Assembly: GCF_000302535.1 (NCBI RefSeq)
Contig: NC_018708.1
Span: 4,650,001 to 4,714,000, forward strand
Source of the DNA: Acidovorax sp. KKS102
GTDB taxonomy: Bacteria > Pseudomonadota > Gammaproteobacteria > Burkholderiales > Burkholderiaceae_C
Length of the DNA stretch: 64,000 nt
Reading direction: 5' to 3'
The notes below the pieces were generated by a model. It saw only the letters and a list, made by a program, of their open reading frames with translations, was not told where the DNA came from and did no database searches. Shown here piece by piece: positions 1-8,470 of the stretch. Position 1 is the first letter of the stretch. Each line of letters starts with the position of its first letter. The translations under genes and the position numbers were made by a program.

Positions 1-683
1 ATGAGCTGAACCAGCCGCTCACGGCCCTGCTATCCAGCACTCAGGCCGCCCAGCGCCTGCTGGCCAACGACCCGCCCGATCTAGACACCGCACAGACCGC
101 CATGGCCCGCGCCGTGGAGCAGGCGCGCCGCGCATCCACCGTGGTGGGCCGCCTGCGCCGCCTGGTGGAGCGGCCCGATCTGGCAGGCCAAGCCCAGCCC
201 CTGGCACTGCCCACCGCTGTGCAAGACGTGCTACACCTGCTGGAGCCCGAGCTGGTCCAGCGCGGGGTGGTGCCCGAGGTGTTGGCCGCCGCAGACTTGC
301 CCCCGGCGCTGGCCGAACCCGTGGCCCTGCAGCAGATCGTCCACAACCTGCTGATGAACGCGCTGCAGGCGCTGGAGCAGGTGCCGCCCGCAGAGCGCCA
401 GCTGCGCCTGAGCATGGCGCGCGCGAAAAGCGGGCAGGTGACCCTGTCGGTGCGCGACCACGGCCCCGGCATCCCGCCCGAGGCGCGCCAGCACCTGTTC
501 GAGCCCTTCTACACCACACGCACCGGCGGGCTGGGCCTTGGCCTCACGCTGTGCGATAGCCTGGCGCAGGCCATGGGCGCACAGCTCGCCCTGGCGCCGG
601 AGGCCACGCCCCCGTCCGCCGCCCAGCGGGGCGCCGAGTTTGTGCTGACCCTCAGCGTCGCACCACCCGCCGATGACCAATAG
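1..683 (+). CDS. Two-component sensor histidine kinase, C-terminal part (5' cut by window)
   Basis: This is the catalytic part of a membrane or cytoplasmic sensor kinase that phosphorylates the regulator encoded next. The window opens inside the gene. Bases 1-2 (AT) would complete a CAT His codon directly ahead of ELNQPLTAL, the HisKA H-box, so the cut falls at the phosphoacceptor His itself. The HATPase domain follows, with an N-box (NLLMNAL), G1 (DHGPGIP), an F-box (FEPFYTT) and G2 (GLGLGL). The TAG stop overlaps the next start by 11 bases, which implies translational coupling. The sensor domain lies outside the window, so the signal is unknown. The neighbouring HbpS-like gene makes a heme or redox signal one possibility (inference). 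Confidence 0.9.
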   Translation, partial: ELNQPLTALLSSTQAAQRLLANDPPDLDTAQTAMARAVEQARRASTVVGRLRRLVERPDLAGQAQPLALPTAVQDVLHLLEPELVQRGVVPEVLAAADLPPALAEPVALQQIVHNLLMNALQALEQVPPAERQLRLSMARAKSGQVTLSVRDHGPGIPPEARQHLFEPFYTTRTGGLGLGLTLCDSLAQAMGAQLALAPEATPPSAAQRGAEFVLTLSVAPPADDQ

Positions 684-1305
684 CGCCCCCTCCCTCTCGC
701 CCCTGATCCACCTGGTAGACGACGATGCCGCCGTGCGCGAGGGCCTTGCCCTGCTCATCGGCACCGTGGGCCTGCGCGTGCAGACCTGGGCCGATCCGCA
801 ATCGTTCATGGCGGGGTTCGACCGTGCCAGCATCGGCGCCATCGTGCTTGATGTGCGTATGCCTGGCATCAGCGGCCTCACGGTGCTGGAGCAGCTGCTG
901 GCCCAGGGTGTGGACCAGCCCGTGATCCTGCTCACCGGCCACGGCACGGTGGAGATGTGCCGCCGCGCGTTCAAGACCGGGGCGGCCGAGTTTCTGGAAA
1001 AGCCGGTGGACGACGAGGTGCTGATCGAGGCCCTTCAAAACGCCGTGCGCCAGCATGTGCGCTCGCGCGAGCGCCACCAGGCCGACCAGCAGGCGCGCGA
1101 GCGTTTTGCGCAGCTCTCGGCCCGCGAGCGTGAAGTGCTGGGGCTGATCGTTGAAGGCCTCACCAACAAGGAAATCGGCCGGGCGCTGGAACTGTCGCCG
1201 CGCACGGTGGAAACGCACCGCGCCAACCTGTTCGCCAAGCTGGGGGCCGAGTCGCTGGCGCAACTGATCCGGCGGTATGCGGCGCTGGTGGATGCTGCAT
1301 CCTGA
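673..1305 (+). CDS. FixJ/NarL-type response regulator (receiver + LuxR HTH)
   Basis: DNA-binding response regulator of 210 residues. The receiver domain (about 10-125) has the acidic pair (VDDDA), the phosphoacceptor Asp in LDVRMPG, Thr in LLTGHG and Lys in LEKPVDD. A LuxR-type HTH covers about 142-205 (SAREREVLGLIVEGLTNKEI, SPRTVETHRANLF). It starts inside the kinase gene, so the two form one operon. The TAEFLEKP-like end of the receiver and the short linker resemble FixJ/TtrR-type regulators. A near-perfect inverted repeat at 1319-1343, just before the HbpS-like gene, is a plausible binding site, since LuxR-type domains bind as dimers to dyads (inference). Confidence 0.93.
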   Translation: MTNSAPSLSPLIHLVDDDAAVREGLALLIGTVGLRVQTWADPQSFMAGFDRASIGAIVLDVRMPGISGLTVLEQLLAQGVDQPVILLTGHGTVEMCRRAFKTGAAEFLEKPVDDEVLIEALQNAVRQHVRSRERHQADQQARERFAQLSAREREVLGLIVEGLTNKEIGRALELSPRTVETHRANLFAKLGAESLAQLIRRYAALVDAAS

Positions 1306-1318
1306 ATCCGTCTGCAAA

Positions 1319-1343
1319 GGCCTTCCGTAGTTCTACGGAGGCC
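1319..1343. promoter_or_regulatory. Inverted repeat upstream of the HbpS-like gene, candidate operator
   Basis: GGCCTTCCGTAG-TT-CTACGGAGGCC forms a dyad with an 11-bp match and one bulged T. It sits 14 bases after the response-regulator stop and about 100 bases before the next start. There is no T-run after it, so an operator or processing hairpin fits better than an intrinsic terminator. Confidence 0.5.
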
Positions 1344-1443
1344 CGCGCGTAGCCGCCCGAATGGCTGAAAACGGCGGCAATTTCTACAGTTCTCCCACGG
1401 CGCCACAAAGGGTGGCACCGACGCAAAAACACTGGAGAACACC

Positions 1444-1938
1444 ATGCCAAACCGCCTCGCCACCGTCGCCGCCCTCACCCTGTCCCTCATCGCCACCGCC
1501 GCCAGCGCCGAAGGCGTGCGCACGGAAAAGAATATGTCGCTGGACCTGGCCACGCAGATCGCCGCCCAGACCGTGGCCACCTGCACCGCCAACGGCTACG
1601 CCGTGACGGCCACCGTGGTGGACCGTGCCGGCACCGTGCGTGCCGTGCACCGCGCCGACAACGCGGGCCCCCACACGCTGGAAGCCAGCCGCCTCAAGGC
1701 CTACACCTCGGCATCGGCCAAGAACACCACGCTGGCCATGATGGAAGGCGCGCAGAAGAACCCCGCTGCAGCCAACCTGGTGAACATCCCCGGCTACCTG
1801 CTGCTGGGCGGCGGCGTGCCTGTGAAGGTGGGCAACGAAGTGATCGGTGCCGTGGGCGTGGGCGGTGCACCCGGTGGCCACCTGGACGAGCAATGCGCCG
1901 TGGCAGGCATCGCCAAGGTGCAGGATCTGCTGAAGTAA
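1444..1938 (+). CDS. Secreted GlcG/HbpS-like heme-binding family protein (DUF336)
   Basis: 164 residues with a Sec signal peptide (MPNRLATVAALTLSLIATAA, cleavage near ASA-EG). The rest is a GlcG/HbpS domain: an N-terminal helix ending in AQTVATCTANGYAVTATVVD, then a central AFTAASAKNTT-like helix (here AYTSASAKNTT), then the glycine-rich GYLLLGGGVPV and GAVGVGGAPGG loops. Family members bind heme or small ligands outside the cytoplasm. In Streptomyces, HbpS tunes a SenS/SenR two-component pair. The same neighbourhood here (kinase, LuxR-type regulator, secreted HbpS-like protein) suggests an accessory sensor role (inference). The Shine-Dalgarno GGAGA lies 7 bases before the ATG. Confidence 0.85.
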   Translation: MPNRLATVAALTLSLIATAASAEGVRTEKNMSLDLATQIAAQTVATCTANGYAVTATVVDRAGTVRAVHRADNAGPHTLEASRLKAYTSASAKNTTLAMMEGAQKNPAAANLVNIPGYLLLGGGVPVKVGNEVIGAVGVGGAPGGHLDEQCAVAGIAKVQDLLK

Positions 1939-1979
1939 TCACCCGTCCTCACCCCCAACGCACGCCATCGGAGGCCCCC

Positions 1980-2672
1980 ATGAAGCCCTGGAACCTTGTT
2001 TTCGCCCTGGCCACAGCGCTGGCCTGCGCCACCCCGGCCCAGGCCCAGGTGCCTCCCACGGCGGCAGAAACTGCGGCCTACCAGGGCCTGCATGCGGCTG
2101 CGGCGCGGGGCGATGTGCCCAGGCTCACCCAACTGATCGCGGCGCGGGCCGATGTGAATGCCCGCGATGGCTACGGCCGCACGCCGCTGCATGTGGCCAC
2201 CTTTGCCCGGCAGGCCGAAGCGATCCGCGCCCTGGCCCAGGCCGGGGCCGACCTGAATGCGCTGGAGAACGACCGCTACGACGCCGTGACGATCGCCGCC
2301 GTGGCGGACGACGAAGCCACGCTGCGCGTGCTGCTGCAACTGGGCGCCAGCGCGAAGCAGGTGACCAGCCGCTACGACGGCACGGCCTTGATCGCCGCCG
2401 CCCACCTGGGGCACGACGGCGTGGTGCACCAGCTGATCGCCGCTGGGGCACCGCTGGACCATGTGAACAACCTGCACTGGACGGCGCTCATCGAATCCAT
2501 CGTGCTGGGCAACGGCGGCCCGCGCCACCAGGCCACGCTGCAGGCGCTGCTCAAGGCCGGCGCCAGCCAGGCCCTGACCGACCGCCAAGGAACCACGCCC
2601 CTGCAGCTGGCGCGCCAGCGGGGATTTGACGCGATGGTGCAAATGCTGGAAGCGGCAGGGGCCAAACGCTGA
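1980..2672 (+). CDS. Periplasmic ankyrin-repeat protein
   Basis: 230 residues. The ATG at 1980 has CGGAGG just upstream and begins a clear Sec signal peptide (hydrophobic stretch LVFALATALACATPA, cleavage near AQA). About five ankyrin repeats follow (YGRTPLHVATFARQ, DRYDAVTIAAVADD, DGTALIAAAHLGH, LHWTALIESIVLG, QGTTPLQLARQRG). Ankyrin domains bind proteins; the partner is unknown. It lies 41 bases after the HbpS-like gene on the same strand, probably in one operon. An insertion sequence now lies 10 bases after its stop, so any native terminator has been separated from it. An earlier in-frame ATG at 1893 would remove the signal peptide start and overlap the previous gene, so it was not chosen. 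Confidence 0.85.
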   Translation: MKPWNLVFALATALACATPAQAQVPPTAAETAAYQGLHAAAARGDVPRLTQLIAARADVNARDGYGRTPLHVATFARQAEAIRALAQAGADLNALENDRYDAVTIAAVADDEATLRVLLQLGASAKQVTSRYDGTALIAAAHLGHDGVVHQLIAAGAPLDHVNNLHWTALIESIVLGNGGPRHQATLQALLKAGASQALTDRQGTTPLQLARQRGFDAMVQMLEAAGAKR

Positions 2673-2680
2673 GAATCAAT

Positions 2681-4183
2681 AGTCCGTCCTGAACAATTCC
2701 GTTCTCAGCAGCAGACGGGGCGGCGGTCACCGGGTACGGCAAGCAGCGCCGCGATGACCGCCTGCATCGACAGCCCGAATCAGGCGCATAGAAGCCGCAG
2801 CGCGGCCAGGATCAGGCGCAGGTTGTGCCCGGCACCGCACATCACCGCGTGCAACGCATCGCCCAGCGCGCCCTTGAGCGGATTGCGGGCAAGCCGCCCG
2901 TCCATCTTCATGTGCCCGATCGCCGGCTCGATGGCACTGCGCCTTTTGATCATGGCCTTGAGTGTCCGGGTGATGCCACGCTTTTGGCCTGACATCAGAA
3001 TGCGCACGCCTTCGATCTGCGCACCCCGATAGCCCTTGCCCACGATGGCCGTGGTCGGCAGTTTGTCCGTGCCGGTGAGAATGCCCACTTGCTCCAGCGT
3101 CTCGGCCAGCGTGTGGCCGTCGTAGGGGTTGCCCGGCATGGAGCGCATGCCCACCACCAGCCCTTCCTTCAAGGTCGTCGCACTCACCTTCACGCCGAAC
3201 TCATAGGGGGTTCTGGCTTTACCCTTGCTGATGCACTCCACCTCGGGTGCATGCAATGCGTACAGCTTGTTCTTGTCTTTGGCGGGCTGGGTCAGGATGC
3301 GGCCGGTGCGCTGCAGCAGGTCCTGGACCTTGGCTTTGGCCGTTTCGGGCAGCATGTGCAGTTGGCGCTGCACTTCGCGGTGTACCCGGCCAACACGGGT
3401 GCGCAGCGTGCGCACGGCCTTGTTCATGCGCTTGAACTGCTTGGCATGCGCATAGCGCCCAATCTGCGCGGCCAGGCGAGGGGCTACTCGGTTGTAGTTC
3501 TGGCGCAGTTGCAGCCCGTTGTCCTCGGCCGCCTTCACCAGATGCTTGCGGCTCTTATCCAGCAGACGGCTGTCAGTGGGATGGGCGATTGCTTTGGGCA
3601 TGACGGTGGTGTCTACGATCACTTGCTGCATGCTGGAGCTGCGAACTACACCGCCGCGGTGGGCGGCGTCAATGCTGGCGGCCAGCAGTGTCTCCACGCC
3701 TTCTTCGCCAATGCGCTTTCTCCAGCGCGTGAGGCTGCTCGGATCGATGGGCAACTCGGTTTGAAGATAGGTCTCACCGCAAAAGAACTGCCAGTACGGG
3801 TTCTCCACCCAGGTGTTGACCACGGCTTCGTCGGAAGCATTGAAGGTGTGTTGCAGGTACAGCAGCCCGGCGATCAGGCGCGCAGGCAAGGCAGGCCGCC
3901 CCCTCCCGGAAGTAAACGACACCGCGAACGTGCGCTCAATCTCGGCCCAGTCGATCAGCGCGGCCAGCCTGACCAGCGGGTGCTGCATGTTGAGCTGATC
4001 GTCCAGCCTTGGGCGGAACAACTCACCGGAGTGCGGCTGTGAAGGCTTGGGACCCATGGACTACCCCAGAAGAATTTGCAAGAAAACAGGTGCTGGCGAA
4101 ACCATACCTTGCAAATCCTGCGCCCATCAATGAGCAGAACTCCGTGTCGGATCAACGGCTTGCGGATTGTTCAGGGCGGACTA
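2681..4183 (-). mobile_element. IS5-type insertion sequence (element 2683-4181) with TA target duplication
   Basis: The element is about 1.5 kb and encodes one transposase. Its ends are inverted: the left begins GTCCGTCCTGAACAAT at 2683, and the right, read on the minus strand from 4181, begins GTCCGCCCTGAACAAT, one mismatch in 16. A TA dinucleotide flanks both sides (2681-2682 and 4182-4183), a usual target duplication for part of the IS5 family. The insertion separates two convergent genes within a few bases of both stop codons and interrupts neither. Confidence 0.82.
2780..4057 (-). CDS. IS5-family DDE transposase, probably catalytically impaired
   Basis: 425-residue transposase with an N-terminal DUF772-like region (about 55-130: PARLIAGLLYLQHTFNASDE, QFFCGE, LTRWRKRIG) and a DDE domain. 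The first Asp is D149 in IVDTTVMPKAI. The Glu is E377 in the RRSAIEPAIGHMK block. At the usual second Asp position, before KGYRG, the protein reads AIVGKGYRG: G340 is encoded by GGC, one base from GAC. If the Asp is essential, as known for DDE enzymes, this copy cannot transpose on its own. Otherwise the reading frame is full length with no frameshift. The IS5 assignment rests on the GYRG and IEPAIGHMK motifs. Confidence 0.9.
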   Translation of the reverse strand: MGPKPSQPHSGELFRPRLDDQLNMQHPLVRLAALIDWAEIERTFAVSFTSGRGRPALPARLIAGLLYLQHTFNASDEAVVNTWVENPYWQFFCGETYLQTELPIDPSSLTRWRKRIGEEGVETLLAASIDAAHRGGVVRSSSMQQVIVDTTVMPKAIAHPTDSRLLDKSRKHLVKAAEDNGLQLRQNYNRVAPRLAAQIGRYAHAKQFKRMNKAVRTLRTRVGRVHREVQRQLHMLPETAKAKVQDLLQRTGRILTQPAKDKNKLYALHAPEVECISKGKARTPYEFGVKVSATTLKEGLVVGMRSMPGNPYDGHTLAETLEQVGILTGTDKLPTTAIVGKGYRGAQIEGVRILMSGQKRGITRTLKAMIKRRSAIEPAIGHMKMDGRLARNPLKGALGDALHAVMCGAGHNLRLILAALRLLCA

Positions 4184-4184
4184 T

Positions 4185-5279
4185 TTAAAAACTATGACGC
4201 ATTCCGAAATCGAGACCAGAGGCATTCCCACTGGCAATGGGAGCAGGCCCCGCATTCAGGCCGCTATTGACGCCCAATGCCATACCATTTTTGTTCGAAA
4301 TGCTTGTATAGGTTGTATACAGCGCTGTCCGCTTAGACAGGTTGTAGACGTAGCCAATCGCTACCTTGTGTGCAGCACCCTTGTTTGCATCGTTGCGGGA
4401 AACATGGCTGTAGGAGACCGGGATATATCCGGAGCCCAAGGGGATGCGCGCACCGAGCGTGTAGTGGGTTGCCTTCGTGCCACGCGCCAGAGCGGCAATG
4501 GGCAAACCGGTCTTGTGAATACCCCATTGGCCCATGACCTGGGCAACCCCGAAGTCGTATGCAGCCCCCAGGTTGGTTTGCGTGAAGTCATTGGCCGCAG
4601 CATTCTTGGTCACGCCGGTCCCAAAAGCGATGTCGAAAGGGCCACTGCCATAGCCAATGCGTGCCCCGACGTAACGGCCATCAGACGAAGTGGCAGTGCC
4701 GCTGGGGTTTTCTCCCATGGCGTACATCACTTGGCCGTACAAGCCCTTGTATGCGGCCACTGCACAACCCGGCGTAAAGTAACCCACGCTGTTGGAGGCG
4801 CGAAATACCGTCGACGTGCTTCCTTGTACCGGCATGGTTCCTATGCCAACACCTACCTTGAAGGGGTCGTACTGCAGTAGATTCCAAAAAGAAGGTGTGT
4901 AGTCGCGGCCCAGACGGACTTCCCCAAACGGGCCAGACAAACTTACCGTGGAACGGCGGTTGAAGGTCAGGCCACCGGCAGGTGTGCCGCCAGACGGCTG
5001 GTTGTTGGTGTTGGTGGATTGTCCAGCGCCAGTGTCATTGTCGATGCCGGCTTCCAGCACAAAGCTCGCCCGCATTCCGCCGCCCAGATCTTCGCTGCCA
5101 AGAAAACCAATGCGGCTGTTATTGAAGCCACTGGTGGTCATGAAGGTCTTCGAACCAGCACCCTCTCCGCGGTAATGGCTGATAGCGGCGTCCAAGACGC
5201 CATATAACGTGACGGAAGACTGTGCCGAAGCGATGCCCACAACGGACAGGGCGGCCGCAGCGATTAACGATTTCTTCAT
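4185..5279 (-). CDS. Gram-negative porin (Omp32-like)
   Basis: Outer-membrane trimeric porin of 364 residues. The signal peptide is MKKSLIAAAALSVVGIASAQ. The mature protein starts SSVTLYGVLDA, the usual first strand of betaproteobacterial porins. Alternating strands continue through NSRIGFLGSEDLGGG and FNRRSTVSLSG to the C-terminal FGMRHSF. The terminal Phe is the normal assembly signal, so the gene is complete. It is the last gene of the minus-strand catabolic block and probably imports its substrate, often an anion in this family (inference). The stop codon is only 4 bases from the end of the insertion sequence, so its original terminator region is displaced. A putative leader of about 90 bases separates it from the CoA transferase. 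Confidence 0.94.
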   Translation of the reverse strand: MKKSLIAAAALSVVGIASAQSSVTLYGVLDAAISHYRGEGAGSKTFMTTSGFNNSRIGFLGSEDLGGGMRASFVLEAGIDNDTGAGQSTNTNNQPSGGTPAGGLTFNRRSTVSLSGPFGEVRLGRDYTPSFWNLLQYDPFKVGVGIGTMPVQGSTSTVFRASNSVGYFTPGCAVAAYKGLYGQVMYAMGENPSGTATSSDGRYVGARIGYGSGPFDIAFGTGVTKNAAANDFTQTNLGAAYDFGVAQVMGQWGIHKTGLPIAALARGTKATHYTLGARIPLGSGYIPVSYSHVSRNDANKGAAHKVAIGYVYNLSKRTALYTTYTSISNKNGMALGVNSGLNAGPAPIASGNASGLDFGMRHSF

Positions 5280-5371
5280 TTTTTAATTTCCAGACTTGAA
5301 TTTAAAAACACGCAGATAACACTCTTAGCAAGCAGGCAGTGCTTGCCTCCTGGAGGCATGTGGTGATGCCG

Positions 5372-6589
5372 TTACACAATCCCCGCCTCTTTCAAGCGAT
5401 GGATGTCCGATGCGGACCTGCCCAGTACGGTGCGCAGGACTTCATCGCTGTGTTCCCCCAGCATGGGCGGGGCTCTGTGCGTCACAGGACTGGCCGACAG
5501 CCTGAGCGGGCTGCGCAATGTGGGCACCTGTACGCCACTGCCATGCGTAACTTCAAGGGCGATACCGCGGTGGCGCACCTGCGGGTCATCAAACATCTGC
5601 TTCATGTCGTTAATAGGGGCGCACGGCACAGTCTGGGCGGAGAGCCGCTCGATCCAATGCGCCACAGACTTCTTCAACGTCTGGGCTTCAAGGATTTCGT
5701 GCAGTTCTTTGCGGTGCTTGATGCGCTGTATGTTGGAAACGAAACGATGCTCCTGCGCCAAAGCCGGGTCGAGCTCAAACACCTGCAACATGCGTTTGAA
5801 TTGATCGTCGTTCCCCGCCGACATCGTGAAGTAGCCGCCCAGCGCTTTGAATACTTCGGAGGGTGCGGTGATCGGGTTGTTGTTGCCCTGGCGTTGCGGC
5901 ACCTCCCCGGTCATCAGATAACCCAGCGCCAGATGCCCATTGATGGCCGTAGTCACATCCACCATGGCGGTGTCGATGTATTGGCCTTCCCCCGTCTGCT
6001 GTTTGTGGATCACAGCTGCCAGCACCGCAATGGCCGCATACAAGCCGGTGAAAATATCTGCGATGGGAACTGCCGAACGCATCGGTCCTGCGCCGGGCTC
6101 TCCGTCGGGTAGGCCGCAGGTACTCATGAGCCCGCACATGGCCTGCAACACCGAGTCATAAGCGGGGCGCTCTGCATAAGGACCGTCCTGCCCAAAGCCT
6201 GTGACACTGCAATAGATTAGGGAAGGGTTGAGCGCGCGAAGACTCTCGTAATCCAGTCCATAGCGCTTTAGCGCGCCCACTTTGTAGTTTTCAATGAACA
6301 CATCGGACTGGAGCGCTAGCTCACGCACGATGGCGACGCCTTCGGGAGTGGCGATGTCCACCGTCACGGAGCGCTTGCCGCGGTTGCAGCCCATGAAAAA
6401 CGCCGAGTCATTGGTCTTGTTACCGTTGGCGTCTTGAACAAAAGGCGAGGTGCGGCGCGTGTCATCACCCACGCCGGGGCGTTCGATCTTGATAACGTCG
6501 GCGCCCAGATCGGCCAATACCTGGGTGCACCACGGACCAGCAACCACCCGGGTCAGGTCCAACACGCGGATCTTTTCGAGAATGCTCAT
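5372..6589 (-). CDS. CaiB/BaiF-family CoA transferase
   Basis: Class III CoA transferase of 405 residues that moves CoA between carboxylic acids (formyl-CoA, carnitine or arylpropionyl-CoA type). Visible landmarks are the N-terminal RVLDLTRVVAGPWCTQVLAD, LGADVIKIERPG, the catalytic Asp in PAYDSVLQAMCGLM, and GQYIDTAMVD. The start at 6589 (MSILEKIRVLD) has AAGGAA at a normal distance; a longer frame to 6670 only adds residues overlapping the previous gene. It lies 10 bases after the Bug gene, so one operon. Together with the thiolase-like and hydrolase genes it suggests that the pathway product enters CoA chemistry. The substrate cannot be told from sequence. Confidence 0.93.
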   Translation of the reverse strand: MSILEKIRVLDLTRVVAGPWCTQVLADLGADVIKIERPGVGDDTRRTSPFVQDANGNKTNDSAFFMGCNRGKRSVTVDIATPEGVAIVRELALQSDVFIENYKVGALKRYGLDYESLRALNPSLIYCSVTGFGQDGPYAERPAYDSVLQAMCGLMSTCGLPDGEPGAGPMRSAVPIADIFTGLYAAIAVLAAVIHKQQTGEGQYIDTAMVDVTTAINGHLALGYLMTGEVPQRQGNNNPITAPSEVFKALGGYFTMSAGNDDQFKRMLQVFELDPALAQEHRFVSNIQRIKHRKELHEILEAQTLKKSVAHWIERLSAQTVPCAPINDMKQMFDDPQVRHRGIALEVTHGSGVQVPTLRSPLRLSASPVTHRAPPMLGEHSDEVLRTVLGRSASDIHRLKEAGIV

Positions 6590-6599
6590 GGCAATTTCC

Positions 6600-7601
6600 T
6601 TACTCGGGAGTGACACGGCCGGAACGGGCCAGCACCCGATAACTGGTGAGGTCATGTTGGATCGCCTCACCCATCTCGGAGGAGGAGCTGGCGATGATTC
6701 GGTAGCCGAAGCCAGACAGCATCGTTTTGACAGCAGGGCTGTCCATGCTTTGGCGCAGCGCGCTGTTCAAGCGATCGCGAATTTCTTTGGGGATGCCGGC
6801 TGCCGCGGAGAAGCCCAGCCATGGTTCATAGCTGTAGTTGGCCAGCTCGGGAATTCCTGCTTCTCGCGCGGTGACGATGTCTGGTAGAAAGCCCCAGCGG
6901 CTTGTACTGGTAGTGGCCAAGCCCCGGATCTTTTTCGCGGCGATGTGGGGTTTGGATGCCCCCGAAAGCATCATGACCTGCACCTGCCCCGACAGCAGTC
7001 CGTTGAGCCCTTCCGTCTCGCTTTTAAAGGGAATGTGGGTCAGCTGAACATCAACAATACGAAAGAAATTCTCCGAGGCCAGGTGCGACGAGCTGTTGTT
7101 GCCAAAGCTGGCGTAGTTGAGCTTGCCTGGATTGGCCTTGGCATAGGCCACCAATTCGCGCAGATTGTTCGCAGGCACCGACGGGTGCACGCACCAGACC
7201 GCGGGAGTGCGAACCGCCAACGACAACGGTTCGAAATCTGCAGGAGACTGGTAGCCCACGTTCTTGTCAAACACCGGCAATGCCGACAGAGCCGTTTCCG
7301 AAGTCACCGCCAAGGTGTAGCCATCACGGGGCGCCCGCAACAGTGCCTGGATACCAATCTTGCCGGACGCGCCTGGCTTGTTTTCCACCACCACAGGCAC
7401 GTTCAGTATTTTGCTCATGCCGTTGGCGACAGCACGGGCCAGCGTATCCGCAGGCCCTCCTGGTGCATTGGGTGCAATCAGGGTGATTGACCGGTTTGGC
7501 CAAGCCACCTGCGCGCCAGCCAATAGCGGCGTCAGAGAAGCAAACGGGAGACCCAAACCACCCAAGAGCAGCGCTCTGCGACGGGGATGATGCGAGTTCA
7601 T
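6600..7601 (-). CDS. Bug/TctC-family periplasmic substrate-binding protein
   Basis: Tripartite-tricarboxylate-type extracytoplasmic receptor of about 333 residues. MNSHHPRRRALLLGGLGLPF looks like a Tat-type or basic signal, and the mature part begins around AQVAWPNRSITLIAPNAPGG. Bug hallmarks are the first-lobe PGGPADTLAR, VVVENKPGASGKIG and a GxxNYASxGxxS-like loop (KLNYASFGNNSSSH). No membrane TctA/TctB partners are nearby, as is common for the many orphan Bug proteins of this lineage. A start at 7652 is possible because it forms an ATGA overlap with the hydrolase stop, but it would put 17 non-signal-like residues before the basic region. Confidence 0.9.
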   Translation of the reverse strand: MNSHHPRRRALLLGGLGLPFASLTPLLAGAQVAWPNRSITLIAPNAPGGPADTLARAVANGMSKILNVPVVVENKPGASGKIGIQALLRAPRDGYTLAVTSETALSALPVFDKNVGYQSPADFEPLSLAVRTPAVWCVHPSVPANNLRELVAYAKANPGKLNYASFGNNSSSHLASENFFRIVDVQLTHIPFKSETEGLNGLLSGQVQVMMLSGASKPHIAAKKIRGLATTSTSRWGFLPDIVTAREAGIPELANYSYEPWLGFSAAAGIPKEIRDRLNSALRQSMDSPAVKTMLSGFGYRIIASSSSEMGEAIQHDLTSYRVLARSGRVTPE

Positions 7602-7648
7602 GGCAGTGCGTTGAAGACAGGAGACGGAGTCCGCAGGGTTGTGTCGGC

Positions 7649-8470
7649 TCATTGCGTGAACCCCCTGGTGCGCAAAAACTCAAGCACGGCATGGTTAAAG
7701 CGGTCCGGATTTTCCGCCCAACCAAAATGCCCAACTTCTTGGATACTGCAGAATTCCGCCCCTGCGATCTTGCTGGCCATTTTTTGCATCACCTGCGCAG
7801 GTGCGGTGGCGTCGAGTTCACCCGCAATGCACAGCACCGGTACGTCGATGGCGGCCAAAATGCTGCGGCCCTCGTAGCCCACGATGGCGGCTATGGCCGC
7901 GCGGAAGGTTTCCTCGCGCATTTCGCTGACCGTGGTGATCAGCAAGTCGACCGGCTTGCCACTGGCCCCCGGGGACATCATGGAGCGCAACATGGAGGGG
8001 GCATATTCGGGAATCGATTGGCCCGCATCCAACGGAGCGACACGCTGGCGCACAAACTCTTTCTGCCAGTCGCCATCTGGGCTGCCAAACGATGCACTCG
8101 TAGCCGACAGCACATAGCCATGGATGAACTGGCGTGCATAGACCCATGCTTTCTGGGCAATCATCCCGCCCATGCTGTGGCCCATGACGACATTGCGGGC
8201 GCCAGCCTCTTTGGCGAGCAGCAGGGCCAAAACCTGCGCACAGTGATCGATCGTCAGGCTCGGCGGCAAGACCGACAGGCCATAGCCCGGTGCATCCCAG
8301 GACACGACGCGGTAGCCCGCATGGATCATGGCCTGTACCTGGCTACGCCAGTACTCCTTGGCACCAAAGGCACCGTGCAACAGAAAGACCGTGGTTCCGT
8401 TGGCCGTTCCTGCGGGGTGATGCACCGCATAGTCGGGGAGCCTGAGGGAAGAATTAATGGTTTGTGTCAT
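7649..8470 (-). CDS. Alpha/beta-hydrolase fold enzyme (enol-lactonase/MhpC-like)
   Basis: 273 residues. The oxyanion-hole motif is FLLHGAFG, the nucleophile elbow GHSMGG (S99), the acid Asp lies in AGELDATAP and the catalytic His in VGHFGW. The start at 8470 is preceded by GGAG and forms an ATGA overlap with the end of the oxygenase gene, so the two are translationally coupled. Family members hydrolyse ring-fission products, esters or lactones. Tight coupling to an oxidative-cleavage enzyme suggests it processes that enzyme's product (inference). Confidence 0.9.
   Translation of the reverse strand: MTQTINSSLRLPDYAVHHPAGTANGTTVFLLHGAFGAKEYWRSQVQAMIHAGYRVVSWDAPGYGLSVLPPSLTIDHCAQVLALLLAKEAGARNVVMGHSMGGMIAQKAWVYARQFIHGYVLSATSASFGSPDGDWQKEFVRQRVAPLDAGQSIPEYAPSMLRSMMSPGASGKPVDLLITTVSEMREETFRAAIAAIVGYEGRSILAAIDVPVLCIAGELDATAPAQVMQKMASKIAGAEFCSIQEVGHFGWAENPDRFNHAVLEFLRTRGFTQ

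Noticed and set aside
3089..4042. 317-residue plus-strand frame inside the IS
   Set aside because: It is antisense to the transposase, with no recognisable motifs and no start signal; a shadow frame.
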